Both the position numbers and the translations under genes were made by a program. This document shows positions 24,801 to 36,800 of a DNA stretch of 64,000 nucleotides, piece by piece. Source of the stretch: Lanius collurio (Eukaryota; Chordata; Aves; Passeriformes; Laniidae). Location: the NCBI GenBank assembly GCA_020086605.1, contig JACBWW010000012.1, forward strand, positions 14,073,855-14,137,854, in the 5' to 3' direction. The notes under the pieces were generated by a model, which worked only from the letters and a program-made list of their open reading frames with translations, had not been told where the DNA came from and made no database searches. Each line of letters begins with the position of its first letter. Within the stretch, counting starts at the first letter, position 1.

Positions 24801-27800
24801 AGAGGAAAATGAGGCTCTTCACAAGACTTTTAGAAAGAAAGAGGGAATCAATATGTTTTGCACCACTAAACTTTCCTGTCTTTTATTTGTTGTTTCCAAA
24901 AGCATCATTAGATGAAGAACAGAGCACAAGCATAATGCTTTGATTGATAATGCACATCCCACATGCTGAGTTGATCGTTTCAAGAACTGCTGAGAGAATT
25001 TCATGTGACTGAGAGGATAGTGTTCTTGTTCATGTCAAATACTGTGTTGCAAGAGTCTGTTCAGCATTGCCCAGTCAGTCTGAGCATAGGAGATAGAAGA
25101 GGACAGAAGTGCAGGAGGCATTTCATTGGAGTGTTTGTAGTTTTGCTGGCAGGAAGATTTAAAAATGTGAATTAGGTTATTTTGGGGATTGGTTTTGGGT
25201 GGGTGGGCTTTTTTCCTTTGTATGTTTAGCTGGAAATCATGAGCTATTCCCACAAGGTTTGGAACATTCTGGTTTGGTTTTGCTTTGTAGTGCATTTTCT
25301 CAGAACACATTCGCTTGTTTCCTGTCATTTCTGGAAAATGATACATTTATGGAACTGTGCTCAAAAAAGGTCAAAAAAACTCTATCACTGCTTACTGCAA
25401 GCTTGTCTCTTTAGTTTGGCTAGCAAAACCCATCAAATCTATTGTTTTGTCAGTGCTGACCTGGCGTATTGCTGAGATGTATGAAAAAGTAATGCTTCCA
25501 AAATGTTCTTGCTGCAGTTTGTAGAAAAACTCCTCATATTGTAGAAAGGTAAAATAAGACACTGTTAAAAGTACTCAAGATAAACTTTATTTTCCTTTAA
25601 TTTGCTAAATGTGATTTATATTCTCTTAGTGATAGGAGTAACTAATTAAATTGGTGGACTAAATGAGGATTTATGTCAGCATATGGGAAGTCAGGGTCCT
25701 GGGCCTATATTCCCTTGGAATTACTGTTCTGGGTACTAATTACCTTTGCTCTAATGGAGTGTTGATTAATGGCTATATTTAACAAAAAAAAAAAAAGGAG
25801 GGGAGAGGGGAATTAAATACTTACCTTAAAAAAAGAAAAAAAAAGCCAAACTCCAAACAAAAAAAGTAGCAAAACAAAAGGCCATGCTTAGTGTAGTGGT
25901 GTAAATGAAATTGTGGCACTTGCCATGCAGTGCAGACTTGGTTACTGTGCAGCTTCCCGCTGTCACATTGCAACACTGCATCCATAGGCAGCCTTTCCTA
26001 TGAAATGCTGTGATACCCCTTCATATTTTGCTGGAGAATGCAAAGTATATGTCAGTTTTTATGAAAAGGCATAACTGTGCATCATTAAAAGTACCATTTG
26101 AGAAGAAAGGTAGAGATTTAACACAACTTAAGTAGTAGAGGCAGGAATGCATTCTTTCCTCTACTTTTGCATATTCCTTAGGCATGCTGTTTTCATCAGT
26201 GTCATAGTTTTTGGGTCTCATGCTCAATGCTAATGCTGTCAAAGTGGCTTGTGTTAACATCGGTAGTTAAAGTGCAGTTCTGCTTTGAAAAATGTAATTC
26301 GTGGGGCATCTTGTTCCTGTCTTTCTAAATTGATTGTCAAGTTAGCAGCGTGTCATATTTTAGTCTTTTTTGTTGTTTTGTTTCTGACAGTCTAATCTTC
26401 AAGCAGAGCCTAATGTCTGACAATAAAACTTAGTCTTTGGGAAATAAAAGCATTTGTATCTGGTTAATATGCATTTCCATGGAAACATTTGCACTGTGTT
26501 GCTTTACATTAGCTCTGTGTATGTGAAAACCTAACAAGTGTGGCTGTGGGGGGAGGAATCATATAGAACTTAAGAGCGCAGTACAGCAGTGAGCACAGGA
26601 AGCAGGGTAGCTGAAAGTCATACAAAATACTCTTTAGGCAACTTCAACATCAGTCTCATTTTAATTTCCCTATTACAGGCCCCAGGGATTGCTCTGACAG
26701 GCATTTTAGGCTGCAAGCGATAAGGTCACAGAATTGGACTTGCATTGCTTGCAGACCATTGCTGCCCACTGAAAATGCCGATGCCAGGGTCTTGGTTTTG
26801 CGGGGAGGAAGGGGTGTTTGGTTTTTATTCTGTCATTCAGTATTGGATTTAACTCTACAAGAAACAGGTACAGCTCTCTGTGACTTTGTCAGGAGTTGCA
26901 TCTGTTTCACAGTGGAGCAGAATCTGGCACCTAAGCCTTTCTGGTCTCCTTTCATTTGCATGAGTAATTGTTGTGCAGGTATTCACATTTTTGGAGTTGT
27001 TCCCAATGTGTGCATGGTTTTCAGTTTATTATTTGCCTGCTTAGGAAGAGGGGCCTTACAGTTATTTTGTAGGGACGTTTTTGGCACTATGAGGGAAAAA
27101 TACAACATGTATTGTGTGCTTGCTTTCAGGTTGTTTCTGTATGGCTCATTAAAGATGAGAAAGCAGAGCTGTGCATTAAGCAATACCAATTGAAAAATAA
27201 TGCAGAAATGCAAGCACCAGTTTAGTTGGCAGGTTTTATACAGGCATTTCTGCATGTCTCTTGATTGCACCATGTTATTTAAGGAGCCTCACTTCTAACC
27301 TGTGGAAGTGCAAATTGCTGCCTGCCTGAAATGTCACTACTGGCAACATACAAGTGTGTACGTATATGTATATCTGGAAGTAATAGAGGAACACACTTTT
27401 TGCCTATAAATCATAATTCAAAATTACCAGTTCCCAAAACTATCAAATCCTCAGCATTAAAAAAGAGTACTGTATAAAAGATGATATACTGTGGGAAAGA
27501 ATGACTATTTCAATAGCTGATCTGCCATTACCCCTGTAATAAAAGCTCAGAAGGATTCTGCATTTAGCAGGCAGGGAGAAAAGGGTTTTATGGGAAGAAA
27601 GTGGTCTCATTTGGAGTTCTAGTTCAGGCAGTTCAGGGTACCAGACTCCCTTCTTGTCTGCTGCATTAGTATGTGGGCTGGTCTTTTCTAAGCCCTTTTT
27701 TTTCCCATTTTGTGAAGAGTGCGTTATAAATACAGATTAAAAATATCCTTAGAAGTTAAATTGTTCTCAGTTGTTCCGCTTTCTACTTAATCTGTGAATG

Positions 27801-30800
27801 GCTGTTCTGTTTGTATTTATACTAGTAAGCTGTTCTGTTTGTATTTCTACTAGATACTGGAGAATCTGACTCTGATATTTCAGTTCAGATATCTCTTCAC
27901 AAAACAAATTATTCAGATGCCATTTTTTGAGTTTTAGTGCCATTTCAAATCCAAGCTCAGGTTTGGTTCATAACTGATGGATTGGTTATGCTCCACTGAT
28001 TAAGGATACACTGATTCTAAGCACCTGATTTTTGAACTAACAAAGCAGAATGCTCATCACTTCTTAGAATCAGGTCTTTGAGGATGGAATAACTACTGTT
28101 TTCATCATCTAGAGTTTAGTCCTAAATCTTATGTGCTACCTCCTATGATTCTAAGACATCTTGGAGAGGTCAAAATAGCACAAGTATCCATGGTAGTACA
28201 TCTGTCATCTTTAGTCTCTGTCTGAATAGTCCTTGTTTCACTTCTCACCCATGGACAAGACTAATTGTGTTCTGCTTGCATCTCTACTGTGCCTAATGAA
28301 TGACTTTTTAGTAATTCCATTTAATGTTGGCTGCAGGGAATAGATGAAGGCCCGGAGGGACTCAAACTGATCTCTGACATTATTCGAGAGAAGATGGGAA
28401 TAGACATCAGTGTGCTGATGGGAGCTAACATTGCCAGTGAGGTGGCAGCAGAGAAATTCTGTGAAACCACAATAGGTACTGTTCCAAGTTGTAAGAATAT
28501 TTAAAACATGCTCCTGTCCTCACAGGTGCACACCAAATAGCTCAAATTTCACTGTTTTTGACGTTAGCTGACTGTTACCAGAAGCTGTTGGTTGAATTTC
28601 CTAGAATGTTTACACTTCCAAAAATACTAGGACAATACTGGGAATAGAGGGAGAGACACGAGCACAGTTTTACCTGTTCTTACTAGGGTTGTAACCTCAG
28701 CATGTGAAATACAAGCATGCTTTTTATCACCCTTCATATTACAAACTGCTTCACTTTATTACTGTGTGTAAGGTTTTTCTTGGCTCTGAATGGCTTTATA
28801 TGGATAAACAGTTATAAATTCTGTATTCCAGCTAAAGTGCTATGGTCAAAGATGTTACCTTCATACATGTTTGTTTTGGTTTGACTTTTTTGGTGTTTTT
28901 TTTTAAGGTATCTTGTTCTGATTTCTCAAAATATTTTGTTCCCACAAAAGCTAGAAATTGTTTTGGTTCTGTGTTGATCTCTGCACACCTTTGCAGCATG
29001 AAGATGTGCCTAGTCTTGGATTTTACAGTTTCTAGAAAGGCATGTGGGTGTGTATATGCTTTATAGCATATATAGCATACTTTATAGCACAGAGTTCATG
29101 TTATGGTTTTTTTAAGTTTCGGATTTTTTAGTTTTTTTAATTTTTACAATTTTGTGCACTGTTGACTTTGTAACATCTCATTCACAGCTTTTGCATTGAA
29201 CTTAATTTTGAATGGTTGAACACCATCTTTGTGTTTAGAAACAATTGTCAGGGACAGCATGCTCGATTAATAAAACAGCTTTGACTTGCCTTTATCAGTA
29301 GGAATTTTTCTGGAATGCAGACTTTGAAATAAATGGTAGAGTTGCTCCTGCCATATTCTTAATTCATCTCTGTTTTATTATTAGCTGTTCTTTTTAAAGG
29401 GAATGATCAAGAAATGGAGAGTGTATAGAGAATCCATGGAATTGTTATTTAGAACCTGTTGCTGAGCAGGCAATAAATTATGAAAAAGTCTTGAGTAATT
29501 CAGTGCAGAGCTTTTAAGTGCAATGTCAATATGTGATTGGTCCCTTAGAACAGATATGTTTAGGATTGAGATAGAACAACCTTATCTCTGCTTTTAGGTG
29601 TTTTGGCTGGCACAGGAAAAGCTGAATAACATACAAATAAATTATTCATTTTTTTAACTTTTCTTTCTCTTTCTCAACAGGCTGCAGAATCTTAGAAAAT
29701 GGCCTTCTCTTCAAAGAACTCCTGCAGACTCCAAACTTCCGAATAACTGTAGTTGACGATGCAGATACAGTTGAGCTGTGTGGTGCTTTGAAGGTAAGAT
29801 TAACAGGCTGCAGATGGTACACAGATTAAATAGTGATCCTTGTAGAAAAAAGAGATGTTATTTCCATTTTAAAAAATAAGTTCATTGTATTTTATATAGT
29901 ATATAAAACTGCCACATAACATTTCCAGAAGAACCAGATGGGAATGAGGGAGCAGCATTTTCTGAGAGCTGGCTTTTAGATCTGTGTCTCACCATCTGCC
30001 AGGTTCTCTTTCTGCATCTTCCACTTAACTTATACACAGTCATGAAGCAAGTATTGATTTCATCTAACTGGCTGATATACTTCTAAATCATTTTATAAAG
30101 TTCCCTTTTTTGTTTTTGCAACAGTATGTTAACCAAAAGAAAGAGAGAAAGAAGTTGGCATTAATGCTTTGTATCTGTTGACAAAACTCTCCCCCTCTTC
30201 ATTGAACTTAAGAAACATGAGCACTCATGTTTTATATTCTGTGGACATGTACTACATAAGGTTTGTGTGTATAACCACATACAGAAATGACCTGAATAGG
30301 GAAAAAGTTATTTTGGACAGCTACTCATCCAGCATTTTTCATAACAAAATTGATACTGACAGAAAGCAAAGGCTAACTTAAACATTGTTTAATGGCTATT
30401 TTTTCTGGTTAATTTATCGGCCGTTTGTGAAGGGGAGGCATTAGTTGTTTGGCAGCCTAGCAAATAGTACCGTAGTTCACATTATCTGATACCTGTCCTC
30501 AATCATTTTGATGGGTGTAGTGGTTTAATAATTAATTTGGCTTACTCACTTATATTTTGTGGTTTGGATAATTATTTTGTCTGCCTTTGGTTTTGCTGTG
30601 GAAATTCTGTGTAAACTAAATTAATTGGCTTGCAAATTACCACATTGCTTACCACACTAAGCAATGATGTCTTAAGCTAAGCAATTCTGATTCCTGCTTA
30701 GTGAAAGTAGATGGATAGCTATAATAGCATATTTTTTGGCTTATTAATTTCCTTAATTTCATCTTGACAGCTGTCATACTGGAAGGCCTGAGAAAGAAGA

Positions 30801-33800
30801 GGTTGTGGGTCTGTGCACTGATGGGATTAGGTTTTTTTATGCAACATGCTTTGGAGTTACTGTATATATAGCAATTTCTTGAGATTTTGGAGCCTGTAAT
30901 TTGTCTCCACAGCCATTGCTTTAAAATGCTCTGGTGATGTGGGAGGTTACCAGAAATCCCTGTGTATAGACCCATGAAATTAGTAAAAAAAAATTGCAGA
31001 TTTATTTTTATTTGACATCTGCTCAGCAGGATGTTTTCTGACTAGCTTAAACTCTTGTCTGATGGAGGAATTCTGTCCCAGGAAATTTTATTCAGACAAA
31101 TCTTGTGAAAGGGCATTAGAAATGAGCATGTCTGTCAAACTGGGCAGGTAGTCAGCAGGCACTCAAAATTCCACTGTAAAAGTCTAAGTCAGGCAAGATA
31201 CCAATATTTCTTTAAAAGTGCAGCAGAATTTAAATAGAGTATTGTTCTTGACCTGGAAAGATGCTAAGGTGAAACTTCTGGGGGTTTTTTGTAACCTTGC
31301 TTTATTACTCTCTTCTGCTACATTATTCATCATGCATCCTGCAGACTGAACTGTCTACTTGTATTTCTAAAAAAACTGTTTGTATTCTGTGTGCTCTAGT
31401 CATTTGGTTTTGATTGCAGTATATTTTGTTAATTGAGTTGAGATTTCTAAAATATGTGTGGTATAAGGTCTAAACAAAAAGTGAAATAAGGATAGATTAA
31501 CTTGTTTAAAAATACTGTGGATTTCTTGCATAATTAAAAGACAAAACTGGTATAAAGTGGCATAGATCTGTCATTCTAGTATGAGTGATGTCTTTAAATA
31601 TACAACTCTGCCTAAATCTAAAAGAAAATATTAATAAAATTGTATTTTTTAAAGTAATTTTTCACTTAAAACTCCTTCTAATAATCCTAAATCTTATGCT
31701 GGTGGCATGTAAGTAATGTCTTGAGCTGTTTTAAACTCAAAGATTGCAAAATTTTATTAATGCATTGGGAACATGTCTCACTCTGAAAGAAAATAAAAAA
31801 GCTAAAATTAAACCTATGGATAAGATTTTATTGCCATAGTGCCAAGCAAAATGCAAAATTCAAATGTGGATAGTGTTTTTCTTAGAAGCTGTACATACTT
31901 TCTGTTAGGAGAATTGTTTGCTAAGGGTATCAACAAGAACTCTACTTTTTTTATCATTAGTCTGATAGTATTTGTAATAAAAATTTGAAGAATAAGCATC
32001 TTTTCATATGGGTTTTTTAGGGTAAAATCTAATGTGTAGCTTCAGTCAGCTTACAGTTCGTTAAACTTGGAAAGTTACTTCATAAAAAAATTGTAAAAAT
32101 TAGCATTTTTTTAACTTCCCGGAAGGAGGAAATTCCAATTTCAGAAGGTTACAGTGTCATGTTGCATGGAGACACAGGCATAAAAAGAGAGACTCTACTC
32201 TCTTGCTATAGCAGTGCCAATTCAAAATGTCAGTAGCAGCACTGCAAACTACAGCAAGGAGGACATGGGTAAACAGGCAAACATGTCACTCCAGACTGTC
32301 TTTTTGGATGTGGATATAGTAAAAGCAATTCCTGTATTGGTATTTAAAGGATGAGATATTTAAAGGATGAGAAACAGTACAGAATGGAAAACAGGATGTT
32401 CTCCAAGCTTCTGCATTTTTCTGCAAATACCAGCTTAGGAAAAGGAGACTTTCCCGGTATTACCGGCATAATGGACTAGATGTTAAAAGCCTGTACTCTA
32501 CCTCGCTTTTTATTTCTGCAAGCCTTTCTAAACAGGGAAGATTTTCAGTGTGGATGGTTGCTTAAAGGTTAGGGAAAAATACAGAAGGGTAACAAAGAAT
32601 GCTCTGAGCTTTCCCTTACAGTGATAATTACAGGTTTGAAATTTGTTTTTGGAAGCCTATTTGAGTTCAGACTGTAATAACAAGTAGTGCAGCTGGGTGA
32701 TCATAAGAGAACATGTGCTTGATTGCTATTTATGTACAGAATATCCACTTCATTCACTATATTTAGATTTGTGACAATGGGCCGGTAGAGATACAGTGAA
32801 GTGCGGAAATCAGTGCCATGAAAACGCAGTCTTGTGTCAGCTTGGTGACTGGTTGAATAGACAGTGGCAGTGACTTTACAAAATCTAGTGGTACTGAGGA
32901 GGAACAGCTTTCTACTGTAACCTGGCTGTTGGAACAAAACATGCTTGGCATGTTCTTCTTTGTGAGGATTCTTTTTTCTTTTGAGGTCTGATGAACATTT
33001 CACATTTGTCTGTTGACCTTTTCTAAGGGTTGAGGACAGAAATTAACAAAGTTCAAATTTGGATAGTTGTTTCAAGGTGCCCATTTGGCTTTATAGGCAG
33101 CATGACTCAAGGCTACCTACAATTACACCTGCCATTTGCCAGATGATGAATGGGGCTTCCTAGGAAATGCTTAAAGGTTATGACACCTAAAAATAGCATG
33201 TGCAGCTATGCACATATATGGATGTGCTTTTGGATACTGATGGATGTGATACTGCAGAGCAGAATGGACCCAAGGTTGTCAGTTTGGAGGTGTCCTTACT
33301 GCCTGTGCCAGTATGGTGTTACAAGCAGCACAGATGTAAGGCAAGACTGAGCTGGGGTATGAACCTGGCCACATCCTTGAGAGGCCATGTAAACACTGAT
33401 AGCTGCAATCTTGAGGGTAAATTGTACCCCACTCACTTACCTAGTGCATCAGTGCCAGGGTGGCTGAGAGGTGGAGGATTGAGAATCTAACCTCTGGATA
33501 TGGCAAAATGGTCATGCTCCAGCTGCTTGATGATCAGGGTTCTGGAGAGTTAAAAACCCTCAAGTGGCAGCAGCCAAGGACCAAGACAGATGTGAGTTAC
33601 TTTAGGAAGTAGAAGCAGCAGCAACTGTGGTTTCTGTTCAGGTTGCTTCAGGCTCCCCTTTAAGCCTTATGGCTCCACCTTAGCCTTAAGTAAAGAAGTA
33701 AAAAGTATAGCGATGATTTATTGTTTATGAGGTTATGTAACCCAGCATTGTTACTTGCAAAGTGTGTTTAGGGCAGTCACTGTTGGATAGTCAGTCTAGG

Positions 33801-36800
33801 TACTATAGAAGTTGGTTGTGAGAGTTTTTTCCTTTTTCCTGAGATTAAGTGGAAATGAAATTCAAGTTCGCCAGGAGCAAGCAAACAGTTTATACTTAAC
33901 CTCTCTGACAGTCCTGCTGATACTGTCTTTGATTTTTTGAGTCTTTTCATTTGATCTCTTCTCAGCCATTATAGGAAGCCAGGAGCTTTTCCAAGTTCAT
34001 GTGTAAACAGAGGGAAAGCAGGCTGTGCTGAGCTGTGACACTGCCTCAAGGAAGGTGAAATAACATTTCTGCTTAGTTTTCTTATTGATCAATTTAATTA
34101 TGGAGAAGTAATGGTTGCCTCAGAAATGGCTGCTGAGACTGTCTTCATGAGCACTCCACAAACATGCTGTACACTGGATATTGGATACTTCTGAGCACTG
34201 ACTGTAACAGAGAACAATCTGTGAGCAAAGTCTTCAGACTTGTTGTCCTTGTTTTATTGGTTATCTCTTGACCTTGCGTTTGTGACCTCTTGCATGTTTG
34301 CAGCAGGTCATCTGCAAGTGAAGGACACTTTATTTTATTTGTTCTGACACATACTGTGAGCACTGCCTGGCATCAGCATTTCTTTTCTGGAGCATAGCTT
34401 CGCTATCCCAGTGATAAAATAAATAAATCTGTTCCATGCTCATGTTCTAGAATAACTAGGACTAGGACTAACACCAGCTTCGAGATACCAGACCAGCTTG
34501 CCTGTTAGGGCAAAGTATTTTCGTAGCTTAAAGCCATATACAATATAAAAACACATTGTGCATCGTGGTTACAGGATTTGTGCTTTCATGTAAAAAGCTG
34601 TTAATGCCAATATAGGGGAAGTGTGTGCCTCCAGGCTGAGGTGGCTTGTCCTTGGAGGACTGCACCCCATGGAAAGAGAGACCCACACTACAGCAGTTTG
34701 GGAGGGCTGTGCCTGTGGGAGGGGCTCACACTGCAGCAGGTGCAGTCACTAAGCATGTAGTGATTTTGAGAGCTCTAAAAGCTTCAGGCCAAGACAAATG
34801 TTGTGTTGCAGTCATTTTGGGGTTATTGTGTAGGTATCTTTGAACCTTTGGAACATGTTTGTCAGTAGGCCCTTCCTTACTGGGCTCTCATACTCCCATG
34901 TGTGCATGCAAATACAGTCAGTTTTTAATCTCACAGAAACCTGGACTGTCTCCCCTTGCACAAATACACACCCACTGCATGTGCAGGAATTCCTGTAACT
35001 TCATGTTGTGGTTAAATCCCAGCTGGCAACTACATATCATGCAGCTGCTCACTCACTAACCCCCTACCCATCAGGGATGGGAAGGAGAATCAGTGAAAAA
35101 AAAGTAAAACTCATGGGTTGAAATACAAACAGTTTAATAATTGAAATAAAGGAAAATACAGTAACAGTAACAACAGTAGTAATAGTAATTATAATGAAGG
35201 ACAGAATGAAACCCAAGAAGAGCAAGTGATGCACACTACAGTTGCTCACCACCCACTGACCAATGCCCAGTCTATCGCCAAGCAGCGATTGATGGCTTCT
35301 GGCCAGCTGTCTCTGGTTTATATACTGGGAATGGCATTCTGTGGTATGGAATATCCCTTCGGCCAGGTTGGATCAGCTGTCTTGGATATGTTGCTTCCTC
35401 CCCAGACTCTTGTTCACCTCCTCACTGACAGAGCATGAGACACTAAAAAGCTCTTGACTTAAAGTAAGCACTAATTAGCAAATAACCAAAACATCAGTGT
35501 GTTACCAACATTATTCTCATACTGAATTCAAACCACTGCACTGTACCAGCTACTAAGAAAGCTGAACACTTAACTGAAACCAGAACACTTCAGATGTAGT
35601 CTTTGGCCAGGCACCATTCAAAATGAACCACATGAAATACAGAAAGATGTTTTTGCCAGGTCAATCACTCTTCCTGTCTCGTGTGCTTCTCAGAGGATCA
35701 CAATAATGATAGTGCCACTAGGCTCCTGTGCGTCAATTTGTGTTTTGCTTGTGTATCTTCCTGAAACAAACTGTTAGTGCCCACAGCCAGAGATTTCAAG
35801 TAACAAACTGTCTGTTTTGGTCTGAAGGATAACTCAATCCAAAGTAAGTTTTGTGAGATACTGGTTTTTTGGTTTTTTTTTTAAAGGGGTGGCTCATCTT
35901 TGAGTAAGGTGTAACTTTCAATGTGGTATAATTAGTTCTCTACAGTGTATTAGGCACAAGACAGTTGCCAAAGATTCTTCAAGGGTTTAAATAAAACCAG
36001 ATGGTAGACCTTGTAAATTATTAATTGTGGCCCGAGGGATACATAGACAAGGATATAACAGTCTCCTAGGCATGGGGGTGTGTTCTAGAGCATAATCAGT
36101 TGTCTTGTTTCCTCATTATTTGCAAACTGTGTAAGAACATACAATGGGAGCATTGTACAAACAAGGACCTTGGTGTTTTAGAGCTGGACTTGAAAAACTT
36201 CCCTTGTTCCCTACCTCATTTCTTCAGACCTAATGAGTCTTGGTATGACTTACTTAAAAGAGTATTTCTGTTGCTCCAACAACAAACACTGCAAAAGGTA
36301 CAAGTAGACAACAAAATAGCATAGGCCAAATTGTATTGTAAATTATGATCAAGTAGGCTGCTTCAAAGTGGAAAGTCAAGCACATAAAGCTGGAGGGAAG
36401 GAGAAGCTTTAGTATGGGAGTGTTCAAGAAGTATATGGAAAAAGCCCAATGGTTGCTCAGTCATGTTAATGTTTTTATCTGAGTGCTAAATACTTATAGA
36501 CTTCACATACATATAAAATCCATTTGAATGGGTTATTCCGTCTGGAAACTTCTTAAGTATCTGTTTGACTTCCTCTTGCTTTGCCATCAAATGAACAAAT
36601 ATTAGAGGTTGGTCTGCAAGAGGTATCTGATGAAAATGTACCGTGACTGAATCACCCCAGCCAAGATCTAAGCCAGGATGATTTAAATGGCCAGCTTTAT
36701 GAGCTGACTGTCTTGGGCTGCTTCAGGTCTGATGCTGGGATATCTGTCTACAATTTTTAGGGTCACCTTTAGACCTCAGCTAGCTGCTAAAAAAGCAGTG

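Noticed and set aside
26759..27193. 144-codon open frame in GPD1L intron 3
   Set aside because: Starts at a TTG, hydrophobic and Cys-rich without a recognisable domain, lies inside an intron of a well-defined gene, and has no splice or promoter context.
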